A stretch of 41,866 bases of DNA from Clostridiales bacterium. GTDB taxonomy: Bacteria > Bacillota > Clostridia > Christensenellales > CAG-138. Position numbers and translations under genes: made by a program. This document shows, piece after piece, positions 24,501-31,686 of the stretch. Each line of letters starts with the position of its first letter. Position 1 is the stretch's first letter. The notes under the pieces are model-generated. The model was not told the DNA's origin. It worked only from the letters and a program-made list of their open reading frames with translations, and made no database searches. The stretch covers positions 1 through 41,866 of the forward strand of contig SVGX01000008.1 of NCBI GenBank assembly GCA_015056105.1, given 5' to 3'.

Positions 24501-24598
24501 AAAACTGCAGGCTGAAAGCATCGGGCGGCATCTATACCTTCGTCTTTGATGTACAAACGGAACTGCTTACCCTAAGCCATGTTTCGGATAATAGCTGA
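21590..24598 (+). CDS. Type I pullulanase / debranching enzyme, GH13 with carbohydrate-binding modules
   Basis: A 1002-residue protein. The pullulanase signature YNWGYDP is at 470-476. GH13 regions are intact: VVMDVVYNH (region I), DGFRFD with nucleophile Asp583, YGEGW with acid/base Glu612, and SCHDNYT with Asp695. A CBM48-like domain precedes the barrel (ATVFKVWAPTAEKVTVRLY near 275), and a starch-binding-like module ends the protein (PGSFNGWNQTSF ... AGEYEFKIKTGDRW). It should cut alpha-1,6 links in glycogen or starch. No signal peptide is seen, so it is probably cytosolic. The N-terminus begins abruptly in mid-domain (HQYKFKVGGDWVTDP at 21), as if about 40 residues are missing, and the ribosome binding site before this ATG is poor. 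An in-frame stop lies nine codons upstream. Confidence 0.9.
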   Translation: MINFESIRDTAVHAIASGIHQYKFKVGGDWVTDPFSNRAQGSENLFFPGDPNRDIDTVTVRVHYRRADREYENWNIYAWNSEKTGRYDFIACGEEAVSDIILPGRATRDISFKVRKSVGSILWAKEEAQVSVDLSVIVSGTVDVYVTAHSAAACIAFSDDVVYSNKIASIGYDYDRNAVIIETAAEVADSAAAFGITNTADPADDIAIIPVSASGRRYTFRLSKNPELKFLYRYKILFREQERFQDIYYDIRIDSVYASKKFEEKFTYLGDDLGVCRHKEATVFKVWAPTAEKVTVRLYRSGDPEADDLIGTAAMSNANSGNRGEWNAVVPGDLSGIYYTYEVSVGGKTVETIDPYARSAGVNGMRGMIIDLASTDPAGWEEDNNPNAVASYTDAIIYELHMRDFSMDESAGIREDWRGKFLAFTQSETTLKDGKAPACLDHIKKLGVTHLHLLPVYDYASVDEGGSDAYNWGYDPLNYNVPEGSYSTDPYRGEVRVREMKQMIRALHKSGISVVMDVVYNHVYDAETFCFNRIVPGYFSRLNSNASGCGNDTASERKMVRKYIVDSVLYWTKEYHIDGFRFDLVGLIDIETINRIVAEVHAIRPDVIFYGEGWNMDGTNREPGAEMAKQGNAAKTPGFAYFSDSMRNLLAGNNGRSRGFVSGGGNEGDLAANYIANPWWSANPAQVVQYVSCHDNYTLADKLILSTGKERIDADTVRMNRLAAAIYLTAQGIPFIHAGEEFLREKRDAGGGRCENSYNAPDDVNRIRWYDLMDPARAALADYYRGLIAFRRAHPALSLPGTAEIRAAVSNRHASDHLLIFWIDGSGVEAEAAEGIYLIFNAGTEEKTVFLPEGKWDVYVNGTKAGTEKITTAEGAVKAAGISAMVLLQEESFEKPEKKSDVALPGSFNGWNQTSFMAQGERENIAVRTLFLPAGEYEFKIKTGDRWLGNRSIINDTTGGSPWEMAACVQENCRLKASGGIYTFVFDVQTELLTLSHVSDNS

Positions 24599-24605
24599 AA
24601 GAGAT

Positions 24606-24635
24606 AAAAGGCTCCCTGCCGGCAGGGAGCCTTTT
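24606..24635. terminator. Bidirectional terminator
   Basis: AAAAGGCTCCCTGCC is followed directly by its exact reverse complement, a 30-bp perfect palindrome with A and T ends. It serves the convergent pullulanase and substrate-binding protein genes. Confidence 0.9.
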
Positions 24636-24644
24636 GATATTGCT

Positions 24645-25649
24645 TTAATTTTCAATCTCTGTGATGGCGGCTTCCGCAAAGCTGTTGTCAACAAGCGATG
24701 CAAAATCGATCCGCTCGCTCAGCTCGCCGGCGCCTTCCATGATATCCTGAAGCCGGGTAAAGGAATCTTCCGTCATGACGGGATCAAGTGCCCAGGAATC
24801 CGTAGCCCGGTAGCTGTTTGCGACAATGGAAAGTGTTTCGATGGAAGAATCCGGAAAGAAAGGCTGCATCGCTTCGGCAATCTCCTGATCTGTAGCGGAC
24901 TGCACCCAAAGCTGTGCCCGGTAAAGTGCCCGCACAAAGGCAGATACGAATTTCGGATCTTCGGCGATGGTCTCCTTTGATGTCATAAAGGTTGTATAAG
25001 GCACTTCGCCGGATTCAAGACCGATATTGGCTACAACATACCCTTTTCCCGCGTTTTCAAATTCCGATGCGGTGGGTTCGAAAAGGGTTACATAATCGCC
25101 GGTGCCGCTTTCAAAGGCGCCGCCCATCAGGTTGAACTGCACGTTGTTGATCACTTCCACATCTTCGCCCGGGGTGAGACCGTGGGCTTTGAGCACATGC
25201 AGCAGCGTCATATACGGCATACCGCCCGGGCGACCGCCGATAACGGATTTTCCGCGAAGGGACTCCCATTCAAAGGCATCTTCCGCTTCACGGCCCACAA
25301 GGAAGGAACCGTCCCGCTTTGTGAGCTGTGCGATGACCATGGGGTGTTCCTCCTTGCCGCCGGAGATAACATAAACGCCCGTCTCGGGTCCCATCAGGGC
25401 AATATCCGCTTCGCCTGCCAGCAGAGCCGTCATGCTTTTATCGCTTCCGCCGCCGGTCACGATCTCGATCTCCATGCCTTCCTCTTCAAAGAAGCCGCGG
25501 GATACCGCAACATAAAGCGGTGCATAGAAAACGGAGCGGGTCACTTCATTGATGGTGACTTGGCGCAGGCTGTTTTCCTTTGCACAGCCGCAGAAAAGGA
25601 ACGCAGTGCAAAGCAGTAGGCACAGCGCAGGGAAAAAGAGCTTTTTCAT
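24645..25649 (-). CDS. Orphan ABC substrate-binding lipoprotein, SsuA/ThiY/NMT1-like
   Basis: A 334-residue secreted lipoprotein; the signal peptide ends at Cys22 in FCGCAKEN. The segment FYAPLYVAVSRGFFEEEGMEIEIVTGGGSDKSMTALLAGEADIALMGPE is the typical start of the NMT1/SsuA/ThiY periplasmic-binding fold, whose members bind aliphatic sulfonates, nitrate, pyrimidine precursors of thiamine or similar ligands. The ligand is unknown. No permease or ATPase gene lies beside it, so its transporter must be elsewhere or it is an orphan. The gene has a AGGAGG site before the ATG and its own likely promoter. Confidence 0.85.
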   Translation of the reverse strand: MKKLFFPALCLLLCTAFLFCGCAKENSLRQVTINEVTRSVFYAPLYVAVSRGFFEEEGMEIEIVTGGGSDKSMTALLAGEADIALMGPETGVYVISGGKEEHPMVIAQLTKRDGSFLVGREAEDAFEWESLRGKSVIGGRPGGMPYMTLLHVLKAHGLTPGEDVEVINNVQFNLMGGAFESGTGDYVTLFEPTASEFENAGKGYVVANIGLESGEVPYTTFMTSKETIAEDPKFVSAFVRALYRAQLWVQSATDQEIAEAMQPFFPDSSIETLSIVANSYRATDSWALDPVMTEDSFTRLQDIMEGAGELSERIDFASLVDNSFAEAAITEIEN

Positions 25650-25678
25650 AGCAACCTCCTGATAAAAATGGCTGCTTC

Positions 25679-25707
25679 ATACTATGCGGCGGCGGAGAAA
25701 AGTGAAA
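25679..25707 (-). promoter_or_regulatory. Probable promoter of the substrate-binding protein gene
   Basis: On the minus strand TTTCAC (25707-25702) and TAGTAT (25684-25679) are spaced 17 bp, about 30 bp before the start codon. Confidence 0.5.
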
Positions 25708-25729
25708 CAGGGTTATGAAACCGGGACAG

Positions 25730-25757
25730 AAAAAAGGACGGCAAAAACCGTCCTTCT
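25730..25757 (-). terminator. Terminator of pgsA
   Basis: Read on the minus strand, AAGGACGG and CCGTCCTT form a stem around TTTTTG, followed by a run of Ts. It lies just after the pgsA stop. Confidence 0.8.
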
Positions 25758-25770
25758 GCATGAAATATCT

Positions 25771-26313
25771 TTATTTCTTTTCGCTGCGCAGTGTGGGGAA
25801 GAGGTTCAGCTTTGCATAATGCACCAGCGCAACAAGCGCCAGCACGATAGCGACGGCAAAAACGATAACATCAAGGTGCAGCGTGCCGATCATGGGAATA
25901 AAATACTTTCCGAGGGTAAGGGCAACGCTCAGGCTGAAGAATCCGGAAGCAAGCTTGCCGAACCAATCCGCATACACGACCACTTTTTTGCGGAAAAGGA
26001 ACGCACCGCCGATGATCATCAGAAGTTCCTTGACAAAAACGATCGCGATCAGGTAAGCGGGCAGCCATCCCTTGTACCAGAAGCAGGCAAGGGCGGCAAG
26101 AAGTATGAGCTTATCCGCCAGCGGGTCCAGCACCTTGCCGATGTGGGAAATCCAGTTGTTGCGTCTTGCAAGGAAGCCGTCAAGCAGGTCGGTCAAAAAC
26201 GCCGTAACATAGGTGATAAGGCTGGCGAGGTATTGCTCTGCGGAAAAAAAGTAAACAAACACGCCGACCATGAGCAGTCGGATCGTGGAAAGAATGTTTG
26301 GAATATGGCGCAT
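25771..26313 (-). CDS. pgsA: CDP-diacylglycerol-glycerol-3-phosphate 3-phosphatidyltransferase
   Basis: A 180-residue membrane enzyme of phosphatidylglycerol synthesis. The CDP-alcohol phosphotransferase signature D-x2-D-G-x2-A-R-x8-G-x3-D-x3-D is complete in DLLDGFLARR...GKVLDPLADK. About five hydrophobic segments follow, as in PgsA. It joins glycerol-3-phosphate to CDP-diacylglycerol at the inner membrane face. I chose the ATG at 26313 (MRHIPNILSTIRLL), since other PgsA proteins begin close to this point; the track's TTG at 26331 adds six residues. A related CDP-alcohol transferase cannot be excluded, but the fit to PgsA is good. Confidence 0.9.
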   Translation of the reverse strand: MRHIPNILSTIRLLMVGVFVYFFSAEQYLASLITYVTAFLTDLLDGFLARRNNWISHIGKVLDPLADKLILLAALACFWYKGWLPAYLIAIVFVKELLMIIGGAFLFRKKVVVYADWFGKLASGFFSLSVALTLGKYFIPMIGTLHLDVIVFAVAIVLALVALVHYAKLNLFPTLRSEKK

Positions 26314-26354
26314 AAACAGTACCCCGTCCAAAGTTATCGTGTAACGTATCGAAC

Positions 26355-26360
26355 ATTATA
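26355..26360 (-). promoter_or_regulatory. Extended -10 promoter of pgsA
   Basis: The minus strand reads TGTTATAAT, a consensus -10 with the TGn extension, some 40 nt before the start codon. No good -35 is seen at 17 bp. Confidence 0.55.
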
Positions 26361-26455
26361 ACACAACATCGGCGGAATTGGCGATATACTGTCAAAGATT
26401 TTACCAAAATGGCACAATTATACGCGAACATTCTCTTTTCGGACGATTTGCTTTG

Positions 26456-26484
26456 TTGACAGTTTGCGGTGCGATGGATACAAT
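26456..26484 (+). promoter_or_regulatory. Promoter of the prsA-like gene
   Basis: TTGACA (26456-26461) and TACAAT (26479-26484) are spaced exactly 17 bp. The leader is about 55 nt. Confidence 0.85.
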
Positions 26485-26543
26485 ATATAGATGAGTTTAG
26501 AATGGGGCAGGGTATGAACTGCCCTTACAAAGGAGAAGTAAGA

Positions 26544-27752
26544 ATGCAGAACAAACACAGCGTGAAACGCATCGCCCTTTTGTTGGTGGCCGTAATGGCT
26601 TTTGCTGCCTTTGCAGGCTGCAGCGCCAGGGTGGCAGATCCTGTCGTCGGCAAGGTAGGCGATCTTGAGATCTACTATTCCACCTTCTACAACAGCTATC
26701 AGTATGAAGAACTGATGAAATACTACTACGGTACCGGCACCAGCTTTGATACCTCTACCGAAGAAGGCTACCGTGAGTTTCTTGATTATCACTTTGACAG
26801 CATCATCGATACCCTTCTGCCCATTTACGTCGGCATGCAGAAAGGCGTTACGCTGACCGCCGAGGAAGAAGCCAATGTTCAGGCTGAATATGAAGCGGAA
26901 ATCGAAAGCATCTACTCCAGCTATGCTTCCTCCGTGGATGATTCCATCACCGATGAAGTTGCGATCCGCGCCGAAGAAGAAAAGCTTCTTAAAGAGTACC
27001 TCCGCGCCAACGGTGTATCGGAAAAAGAATATTTTACTTCCATCGAAGAAAGCCTGCGCGAACAGGCCATCGGCGATAAGTACATGGAATCTCTGCTTGC
27101 GGAAGTTACCGTTTCCGATGAGGAAGTCAAGGCCTATTACGATGAGCAGATGCTTGCCTATGAAAAGGATTATGCGAACGACATCGGTTATTATTATGAC
27201 GATTATATCAGCTTCCTGGACTACGGCGGTCCGGAGCCCCTGATTGTTCCCGAAGGCTACAACTACTACAAGCATATCCTTGTTATGAACCCCGAAGAGG
27301 GCGAGGAAAAGGATGTTGACGCCATCATCGCCGAGATTTATGAAAAAATCAATGCGGATGCCGATCTCACCGAAGAAGACTTCGATGCCCTTGTTGCAGA
27401 ATACGGCGAGGATTCCGGCATGAAGTCCGAACCCTATATGACTACCGGCTATATGATTGCAGAAGCCAATGCGGATACCTATTATGCCGAGTTCTCCGAA
27501 GCGGCGCTTGCTCTTGAAAACGAAGGCGATATCACCGCCGAAGCCGTGGAAACCACTGCCGGTAAGCACATCATCATGAAGTGCGGCCCCGTGGAACCCA
27601 AGACTGTGTCTTTTGAGGAAGCGGAAGAATCCATGCGCGAGCTTGCTCTTGAAAAGAAGCAGAGCGAAGCCAAGGCTGCTTATCTTGCTGATTGGCGCGA
27701 AGAAGTCAAGATCGTAAAGCACTACAGCCGCGTTGCCGGTATTGGCCGCTAA
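26544..27752 (+). CDS. prsA: PrsA/SurA-like foldase lipoprotein (parvulin-type peptidylprolyl isomerase)
   Basis: A 402-residue lipoprotein; the signal peptide ends at the lipobox FAGC (Cys26). An acidic helical SurA_N-like region follows, with VTVSDEEVKAYYDEQ, the linker segment typical of PrsA. A parvulin-like region runs from about residue 240: YYKHILVMNP, then TEEDFDALVAEYGEDSGMKSEPYMTTGYMI, then GDITAEAVETTAGKHIIMK. PrsA helps exported proteins fold outside the membrane. The usual GG-LG pattern of active parvulins is altered, so isomerase activity is uncertain. AAAGGAG precedes the ATG at 26544; the track's earlier start at 26469 lies inside the promoter. Codon bias suggests high expression. 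Confidence 0.85.
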   Translation: MQNKHSVKRIALLLVAVMAFAAFAGCSARVADPVVGKVGDLEIYYSTFYNSYQYEELMKYYYGTGTSFDTSTEEGYREFLDYHFDSIIDTLLPIYVGMQKGVTLTAEEEANVQAEYEAEIESIYSSYASSVDDSITDEVAIRAEEEKLLKEYLRANGVSEKEYFTSIEESLREQAIGDKYMESLLAEVTVSDEEVKAYYDEQMLAYEKDYANDIGYYYDDYISFLDYGGPEPLIVPEGYNYYKHILVMNPEEGEEKDVDAIIAEIYEKINADADLTEEDFDALVAEYGEDSGMKSEPYMTTGYMIAEANADTYYAEFSEAALALENEGDITAEAVETTAGKHIIMKCGPVEPKTVSFEEAEESMRELALEKKQSEAKAAYLADWREEVKIVKHYSRVAGIGR

Positions 27753-27761
27753 ACATTTGCT

Positions 27762-28079
27762 ATGAGCGAAAAGACCATGACGGCGGGCGTATACCGTATT
27801 TTTGATGAAAAAACAGGGGATTCCTTTGTCGGGTTCACCTATCATTTCGAAGGTGTGAAAAAACGCCTCCGCTTTGAATTGACGCTCAATGCCTGTTCCT
27901 ACAAGCCTTTGCAGCTTTTCTGGAACGAAAGGGGAGAGCTTGCGATAGAGCTGATTGAAGCATATGCGCCCGACCCCGCTCGTCTTGATATCGAGCATGA
28001 TGCTTATTTGCGTGCCCGCGTATTCCACTGGCAGGAAAAGCTTGGTCCGAATACGAAACTGCTGCAGACGCAGATATGA
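27762..28079 (+). CDS. Small GIY-YIG-like domain protein, degenerate
   Basis: A 105-residue protein whose layout recalls a minimal GIY-YIG nuclease: AGVYRIFDEKTG at 8-19 in place of GIY, FVGFT at 22-26 in place of YIG, an Arg-rich helix KKRLRFEL, and LQLFWNERGELAIELIEAY, which matches the LQ-x-WN-x-x-GE segment of small family members. The second Tyr is Phe and the helix lacks the usual His, so catalysis may be lost. It begins nine bases after the prsA stop without a Shine-Dalgarno site, so translation probably depends on reinitiation. A terminator follows. Function unknown. Confidence 0.6.
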   Translation: MSEKTMTAGVYRIFDEKTGDSFVGFTYHFEGVKKRLRFELTLNACSYKPLQLFWNERGELAIELIEAYAPDPARLDIEHDAYLRARVFHWQEKLGPNTKLLQTQI

Positions 28080-28091
28080 AGAACAAAACAG

Positions 28092-28122
28092 GATCTCCCG
28101 GGTTTCACCGGGAGATCTTTTT
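28092..28122 (+). terminator. Terminator after the GIY-YIG-like gene
   Basis: GATCTCCCGG pairs with CCGGGAGATC around GTTTCA, followed by TTTTT. Confidence 0.9.
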
Positions 28123-28211
28123 GTATGCGATAATATATGCTGTTCTTTTCTTCTTTTGGAATTCTTTCTGCAGCGGCTGTAAAGATGGATGCGCCATGCA
28201 GCCGGATATGC

Positions 28212-28217
28212 TATAAT
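28212..28217 (+). promoter_or_regulatory. Extended -10 promoter of the alanyl-tRNA editing gene
   Basis: TGCTATAAT gives a consensus -10 with TGn, 43 bp before the start codon. The -35 position is not conserved. Confidence 0.6.
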
Positions 28218-28260
28218 TTTGAAAAATGCGATCAACGTATCAGAAACAGAGGATTTACGC

Positions 28261-29466
28261 ATGACAAAAAAGCTTTATTATGATCCCAAACTCAAAACCT
28301 GCAGCGCCGCGGTGCTCGATGTGCGCGAGGCGAAGGGAGGCTATGAAATCCTCCTTGATCAAACAGTGATCTATCCTGAAGGCGGCGGTCAGCTTTCCGA
28401 TACGGGGCATATCGGTACTGCCCGGGTATCCTATGCCAGGGAAGAAAAAAATCAGATCTGGCATCTTGCGGATCGGCCGCTCACACCGGGCGAAAGAGCG
28501 GATGTTTCCTTTGATACCGTATCCCGCCTTGACCATACCCAGCAGCACACTGGCGAGCATATCCTTTCGGGCCTTGCAAAGACGCTGTTTGATGCGGTGA
28601 ATGTGGGCTTCCATATGGCGGAAGATTATGTGACCATCGATCTTGACAAGCCTCTTGATGAAACGCAGATCATGCAGCTTGAAGCGGAAGCAAACCGTGC
28701 GGTGCAGGCGAATGTGCCGACTGTGATCCGCATCGTGAACGACAGGGAGCTTGATTCTATCGAGATCCGTAAACGGGCGAAAGGATTGTCAGGCGAAGAC
28801 ATCCGAATCGTTTGGTGCGGCGGCGTGGATTCCTGCACCTGCTGCGGAACCCATTGTGAAACGAGCGGAGAGGTTGGTTTTATCAAGATCACCGCGCATA
28901 TGAACTATAAGGGCGGCACAAGGCTGTGGTTCGCCTGCGGCATGCGTGCGGTAAAATATGCTTGGGAAACGGCAGCACTTGCGGATAAGCTTGCAAGACG
29001 CTATTCCACCAAACAGGAAAATGTGCTGGAAGCTGTTGTCAAACAGGGCGATGAGCTTGCCGCATTAAAGCGTGAATTGCGCCTTCGGACGGATGCGCTG
29101 CTTTCCTATCGTGCGGCAGATCTTCTTGCGAAAGCCGAGAATATCGGAGAAACAAAGCTTGTTGTCAGCACGGAAGAAGGTTTTTCCATGCAGGAGATCA
29201 AACTCCTTGCGGAAAAGATCTGTACGGCGGAAAAAACTGTTACGGTCATTCTTTCCGAGGTTGGCGAAACGGTATATTATCAGCTGTGGCGCTCAGCCGG
29301 AGTGACCCTTTCCATGCGGGATGTTTCCGCCGCGCTCAATGCTATTCTCGGCGGAAAGGGAGGCGGCAGGGATGATGCCGCACAGGGCAGCGCCAAAGCA
29401 CAGGAAGGGCTGAAAGAGACGCTCCAGCAGTTTGAAGCCTATATGAAACAGCGGATGAAAGGATAA
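28261..29466 (+). CDS. Alanyl-tRNA editing protein (AlaX-type, with DHHA1 domain)
   Basis: A 401-residue stand-alone editing protein related to the C-terminal half of alanyl-tRNA synthetase. YPEGGGQLSDTG (38-49) opens the editing core; zinc ligands are His96 and His100 in QQHTGEH, and Cys194 and His198 in CCGTH. The remainder, from about 245, is a DHHA1-like region with a coiled-coil stretch and the glycine-rich GGKGGGRDDAAQG near the end. It would remove Ser or Gly wrongly attached to tRNA-Ala. The ATG at 28261 is preceded by AGAGGAT; the track start at 28189 is upstream of the -10 box and is rejected. It ends 3 bp before the next gene. Confidence 0.9.
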   Translation: MTKKLYYDPKLKTCSAAVLDVREAKGGYEILLDQTVIYPEGGGQLSDTGHIGTARVSYAREEKNQIWHLADRPLTPGERADVSFDTVSRLDHTQQHTGEHILSGLAKTLFDAVNVGFHMAEDYVTIDLDKPLDETQIMQLEAEANRAVQANVPTVIRIVNDRELDSIEIRKRAKGLSGEDIRIVWCGGVDSCTCCGTHCETSGEVGFIKITAHMNYKGGTRLWFACGMRAVKYAWETAALADKLARRYSTKQENVLEAVVKQGDELAALKRELRLRTDALLSYRAADLLAKAENIGETKLVVSTEEGFSMQEIKLLAEKICTAEKTVTVILSEVGETVYYQLWRSAGVTLSMRDVSAALNAILGGKGGGRDDAAQGSAKAQEGLKETLQQFEAYMKQRMKG

Positions 29467-29469
29467 AGG

Positions 29470-30753
29470 ATGAAGCGTATCATCCCTCTTTTGATCGCGG
29501 TATTGCTTTTTAGCGGATGCAAAGAAAACGAATTGCCGCAGCCGGTAGAGATCGCCTTTCCTTCGGAAGAACCGGCCGCACCGGAAGGAACGCCGCCTGT
29601 TTCCGCCTGTCCTGCGGAAGGAATGCCTGCACCCGAAGAACCGAAAATGGAATACTGCAGCGTCGTTTGCAATGATGCGGTGAATCTTAGGGAAAGCCCC
29701 TCTGCGAAGGCGGCGCTTCTTGCCGAGATACCCGCGGGGACAAGAGTGCGCGTGCTTGGCTTTGAATCGCGCTACGCGAAGGTGGAAGTGCCGGAAAACG
29801 GCAATATCGGCTACATGATCGCCGGCTATCTTATGCCGGAAAACAGCGTCTATTCCGCTGCTGTCGTACAGCCGACTGCTCTTTATACATATGAGACCAT
29901 GATGGCGGATATCGCCGCGCTGCAGGTGAAACATGCTAATCTTCTCCTTGTGGAAACGCTGGGCGCGAGCGCTGCAGGACAGGATATTCCGTTGCTTGTG
30001 CTTGGGGATCGGGATACGGCGGCACACCATGTGTTTGTGCAAGCTTCCATTCATGGAAGGGAGCATATGACGAGCCTTCTTGCGATGGCGCTTTCGGAAG
30101 CGTGGCTTGATGGCGGCGCATCTTCGGAGGTCTGCTTCCATGTTGTACCGATGGTGAACCCGGACGGCGTTTCCATCAGTCAGGGGATATTGCGTGACCC
30201 CTCCTTGGAAGGTATCTATAAGGCGGATATTTCCTCCGGAAGAACGGAGCGGAAGTATGAGGATTATCTCGCACTCTGGAAGGCGAATTACAACGGCGTT
30301 GACCTGAACCGCAACTTTGATGCGCTTTGGGAAAACGTGGATACGGCGCCCCATATTTCTTCGGAAGGCTACAGGGGAGACTTTCCCGAAAGCGAGCCGG
30401 AAACACAGGCGATCTCAGCCTATACGAAGCGGTATCCCTTTGCTGCCACCGTCAGTTACCACTGCACGGGAAGCCTTATTTACTGGCAGTTTGGCACAAA
30501 TTCCCCCGCTGATGACATGGCGCTTGCCTTGGCAAAGCTGCTTGGCAGCGGGGCGGGTTATTCCATCGAGCCGGATGACGGCATATCCTTCGGCGGATAT
30601 AAGGATTGGGCATCAAGTGTGATGGGGATTCCATCCCTTACGGTGGAGATCGGAAGCCGCAGCGCGCCGCTGCCGGAAATCGATTTTTACAACATTTGGA
30701 TCAGAAACAGAAATGCCTTTGAAATCATAGAAAATTGGGTAAAAAATGCTTGA
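29470..30753 (+). CDS. M14-family zinc carboxypeptidase lipoprotein with bacterial SH3 domain
   Basis: A 427-residue secreted lipoprotein (Cys17 in LFSGC). A Pro/Glu-rich spacer runs to about residue 60, then an SH3-type domain (VNLRESPSAKAALLAEIPAGTRVRVLG, 71-97), then an M14 peptidase domain. Zinc ligands are His195 and Glu198 in HGREH and His331 in SYHCTG. The substrate-binding Arg is in LNRNFD (280) and the catalytic Glu is about 393 in TVEIGS. SH3 plus M14 outside the cell suggests cleavage of peptidoglycan peptides, as in gamma-D-Glu-mDAP peptidases; this is inference. It starts three bases after the alanyl-tRNA editing gene with AAAGGA inside that gene. Confidence 0.88.
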   Translation: MKRIIPLLIAVLLFSGCKENELPQPVEIAFPSEEPAAPEGTPPVSACPAEGMPAPEEPKMEYCSVVCNDAVNLRESPSAKAALLAEIPAGTRVRVLGFESRYAKVEVPENGNIGYMIAGYLMPENSVYSAAVVQPTALYTYETMMADIAALQVKHANLLLVETLGASAAGQDIPLLVLGDRDTAAHHVFVQASIHGREHMTSLLAMALSEAWLDGGASSEVCFHVVPMVNPDGVSISQGILRDPSLEGIYKADISSGRTERKYEDYLALWKANYNGVDLNRNFDALWENVDTAPHISSEGYRGDFPESEPETQAISAYTKRYPFAATVSYHCTGSLIYWQFGTNSPADDMALALAKLLGSGAGYSIEPDDGISFGGYKDWASSVMGIPSLTVEIGSRSAPLPEIDFYNIWIRNRNAFEIIENWVKNA

Positions 30754-30778
30754 CAAAGCACAGCGGGCTCTCTATAAT
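30750..30778 (+). promoter_or_regulatory. Consensus promoter of infC-rpmI-rplT
   Basis: TTGACA (30750-30755), a 17-bp spacer and TATAAT (30773-30778) give a full consensus promoter. The -35 begins within the stop codon of the preceding peptidase gene. The start is close to 30785. Confidence 0.92.
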
Positions 30779-30784
30779 ATGAGT

Positions 30785-30904
30785 GTTGAAAAGCAGAAGC
30801 CCCGCTTCTCACCCGCCGGCATAGGTCAGGCGCGGTCATGGAACAGTATACTGCCGAAAGGTTATGTATGTCCATAGTGGGTGCGCTGCGCCCACTATTT
30901 TTTT
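30785..30904 (+). promoter_or_regulatory. infC leader with intrinsic terminator (L20-type attenuation)
   Basis: The leader of about 135 nt ends in a hairpin ATAGTGGG-TGCGC / GCG-CCCACTAT (about 30874-30898) followed by seven Ts, which finishes only some eight bases before the infC ribosome binding site. In Firmicutes such leaders are bound by ribosomal protein L20, which favours termination when L20 is in excess. The antiterminator pairing was not worked out here. Confidence 0.75.
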
Positions 30905-30919
30905 ATGGAGGTGTCCACC

Positions 30920-31435
30920 ATAGCCAGCCAAGAACTTCTTATCAATGAGGAAATTCGTGACAAGGAAGTCCGCCTGATCGATGAAAAAGGGAACCAGCAG
31001 GGCGTTGTTACCATCGATGTAGCAATGCGTATGGCCGAAGAAGCCGACCTTGATCTTGTTAAGATCGCACCGCAGGCTGTCCCGCCGGTGTGCAAGATCA
31101 TGGATTACGGCAAGTACCGCTTTGAACAGACCAAGCGGGAAAAGGAACAGAAAAAGAACCAAAAGGTTATTGAGATCAAAGAGATCCGTCTTTCTGCCAC
31201 CATCGACCAGCACGATATGGAAGTTAAGGCAAAGGCGTGCACCAAGTTCCTTGCAGATGGGAACAAGGTCAAGGTCTCCATTCGCTTCAAAGGCCGCCAG
31301 GCCAAACACAGCGATATCGGCCTTGATGTGATGACCGCCTTCGTCGAAATGGTGAAGGACAGCGCTGCGATCGACCGTCCTGCCAAGCAGGAAGGCCGCA
31401 ACATGTTCATGATTTTAGCACCGAAAGCAAACTAA
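30920..31435 (+). CDS. infC: Translation initiation factor IF-3
   Basis: A 171-residue IF-3. LLINEEIRDKEVRLIDEKGNQQGVV opens the N-terminal domain and KEIRLSATIDQHDMEVK the C-terminal domain; RPAKQEGRNMFMILAPK is the family end. IF-3 binds the 30S subunit, keeps ribosomal subunits apart and checks the start codon. The best start is ATA at 30920, eight bases after GGAGG (30907-30911). The ATG at 30905 overlaps that site and has only the T-run before it. A non-standard start (AUU, AUA or AUC) is characteristic of infC and lets IF-3 limit its own translation. First gene of the operon with rpmI and rplT. Confidence 0.93.
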   Translation: MASQELLINEEIRDKEVRLIDEKGNQQGVVTIDVAMRMAEEADLDLVKIAPQAVPPVCKIMDYGKYRFEQTKREKEQKKNQKVIEIKEIRLSATIDQHDMEVKAKACTKFLADGNKVKVSIRFKGRQAKHSDIGLDVMTAFVEMVKDSAAIDRPAKQEGRNMFMILAPKAN

Positions 31436-31473
31436 CCAAACTAAAACTATTTTCCAAGAGGAGGAAATACCCC

Positions 31474-31671
31474 ATGCCTAAGATTAAGACTCACAGGGGT
31501 GCTGCCAAGAGATTCAGCCTTACCAAAAACGGCAAAATCAAAAGGGGCAAGGCCTACAAGAGCCACATCCTGACCAAGAAGACCACCAAGCGTCTGCGCG
31601 GCCTGCGTCAGACCGGCTACATTGCCGAGTGCGAAGCCAAGAAGGTTCGCGAGCTCATCCCGTACAAGTAA
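31474..31671 (+). CDS. rpmI: 50S ribosomal protein L35
   Basis: A 65-residue basic protein of standard length. MPKIKTHRGAAKRFSLTKNGKIKR and the ending LIPYK are family hallmarks. It binds 23S rRNA. It lies between infC and rplT, the conserved order, with GAGGAGG upstream of the ATG. Confidence 0.97.
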   Translation: MPKIKTHRGAAKRFSLTKNGKIKRGKAYKSHILTKKTTKRLRGLRQTGYIAECEAKKVRELIPYK

Positions 31672-31686
31672 GGAGGAACACCAACA

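Noticed and set aside
30881-30919. Longer infC start at GTG 30881 or ATG 30905
   Set aside because: GTG 30881 lies inside the leader terminator, and ATG 30905 overlaps the ribosome binding site that serves ATA 30920.
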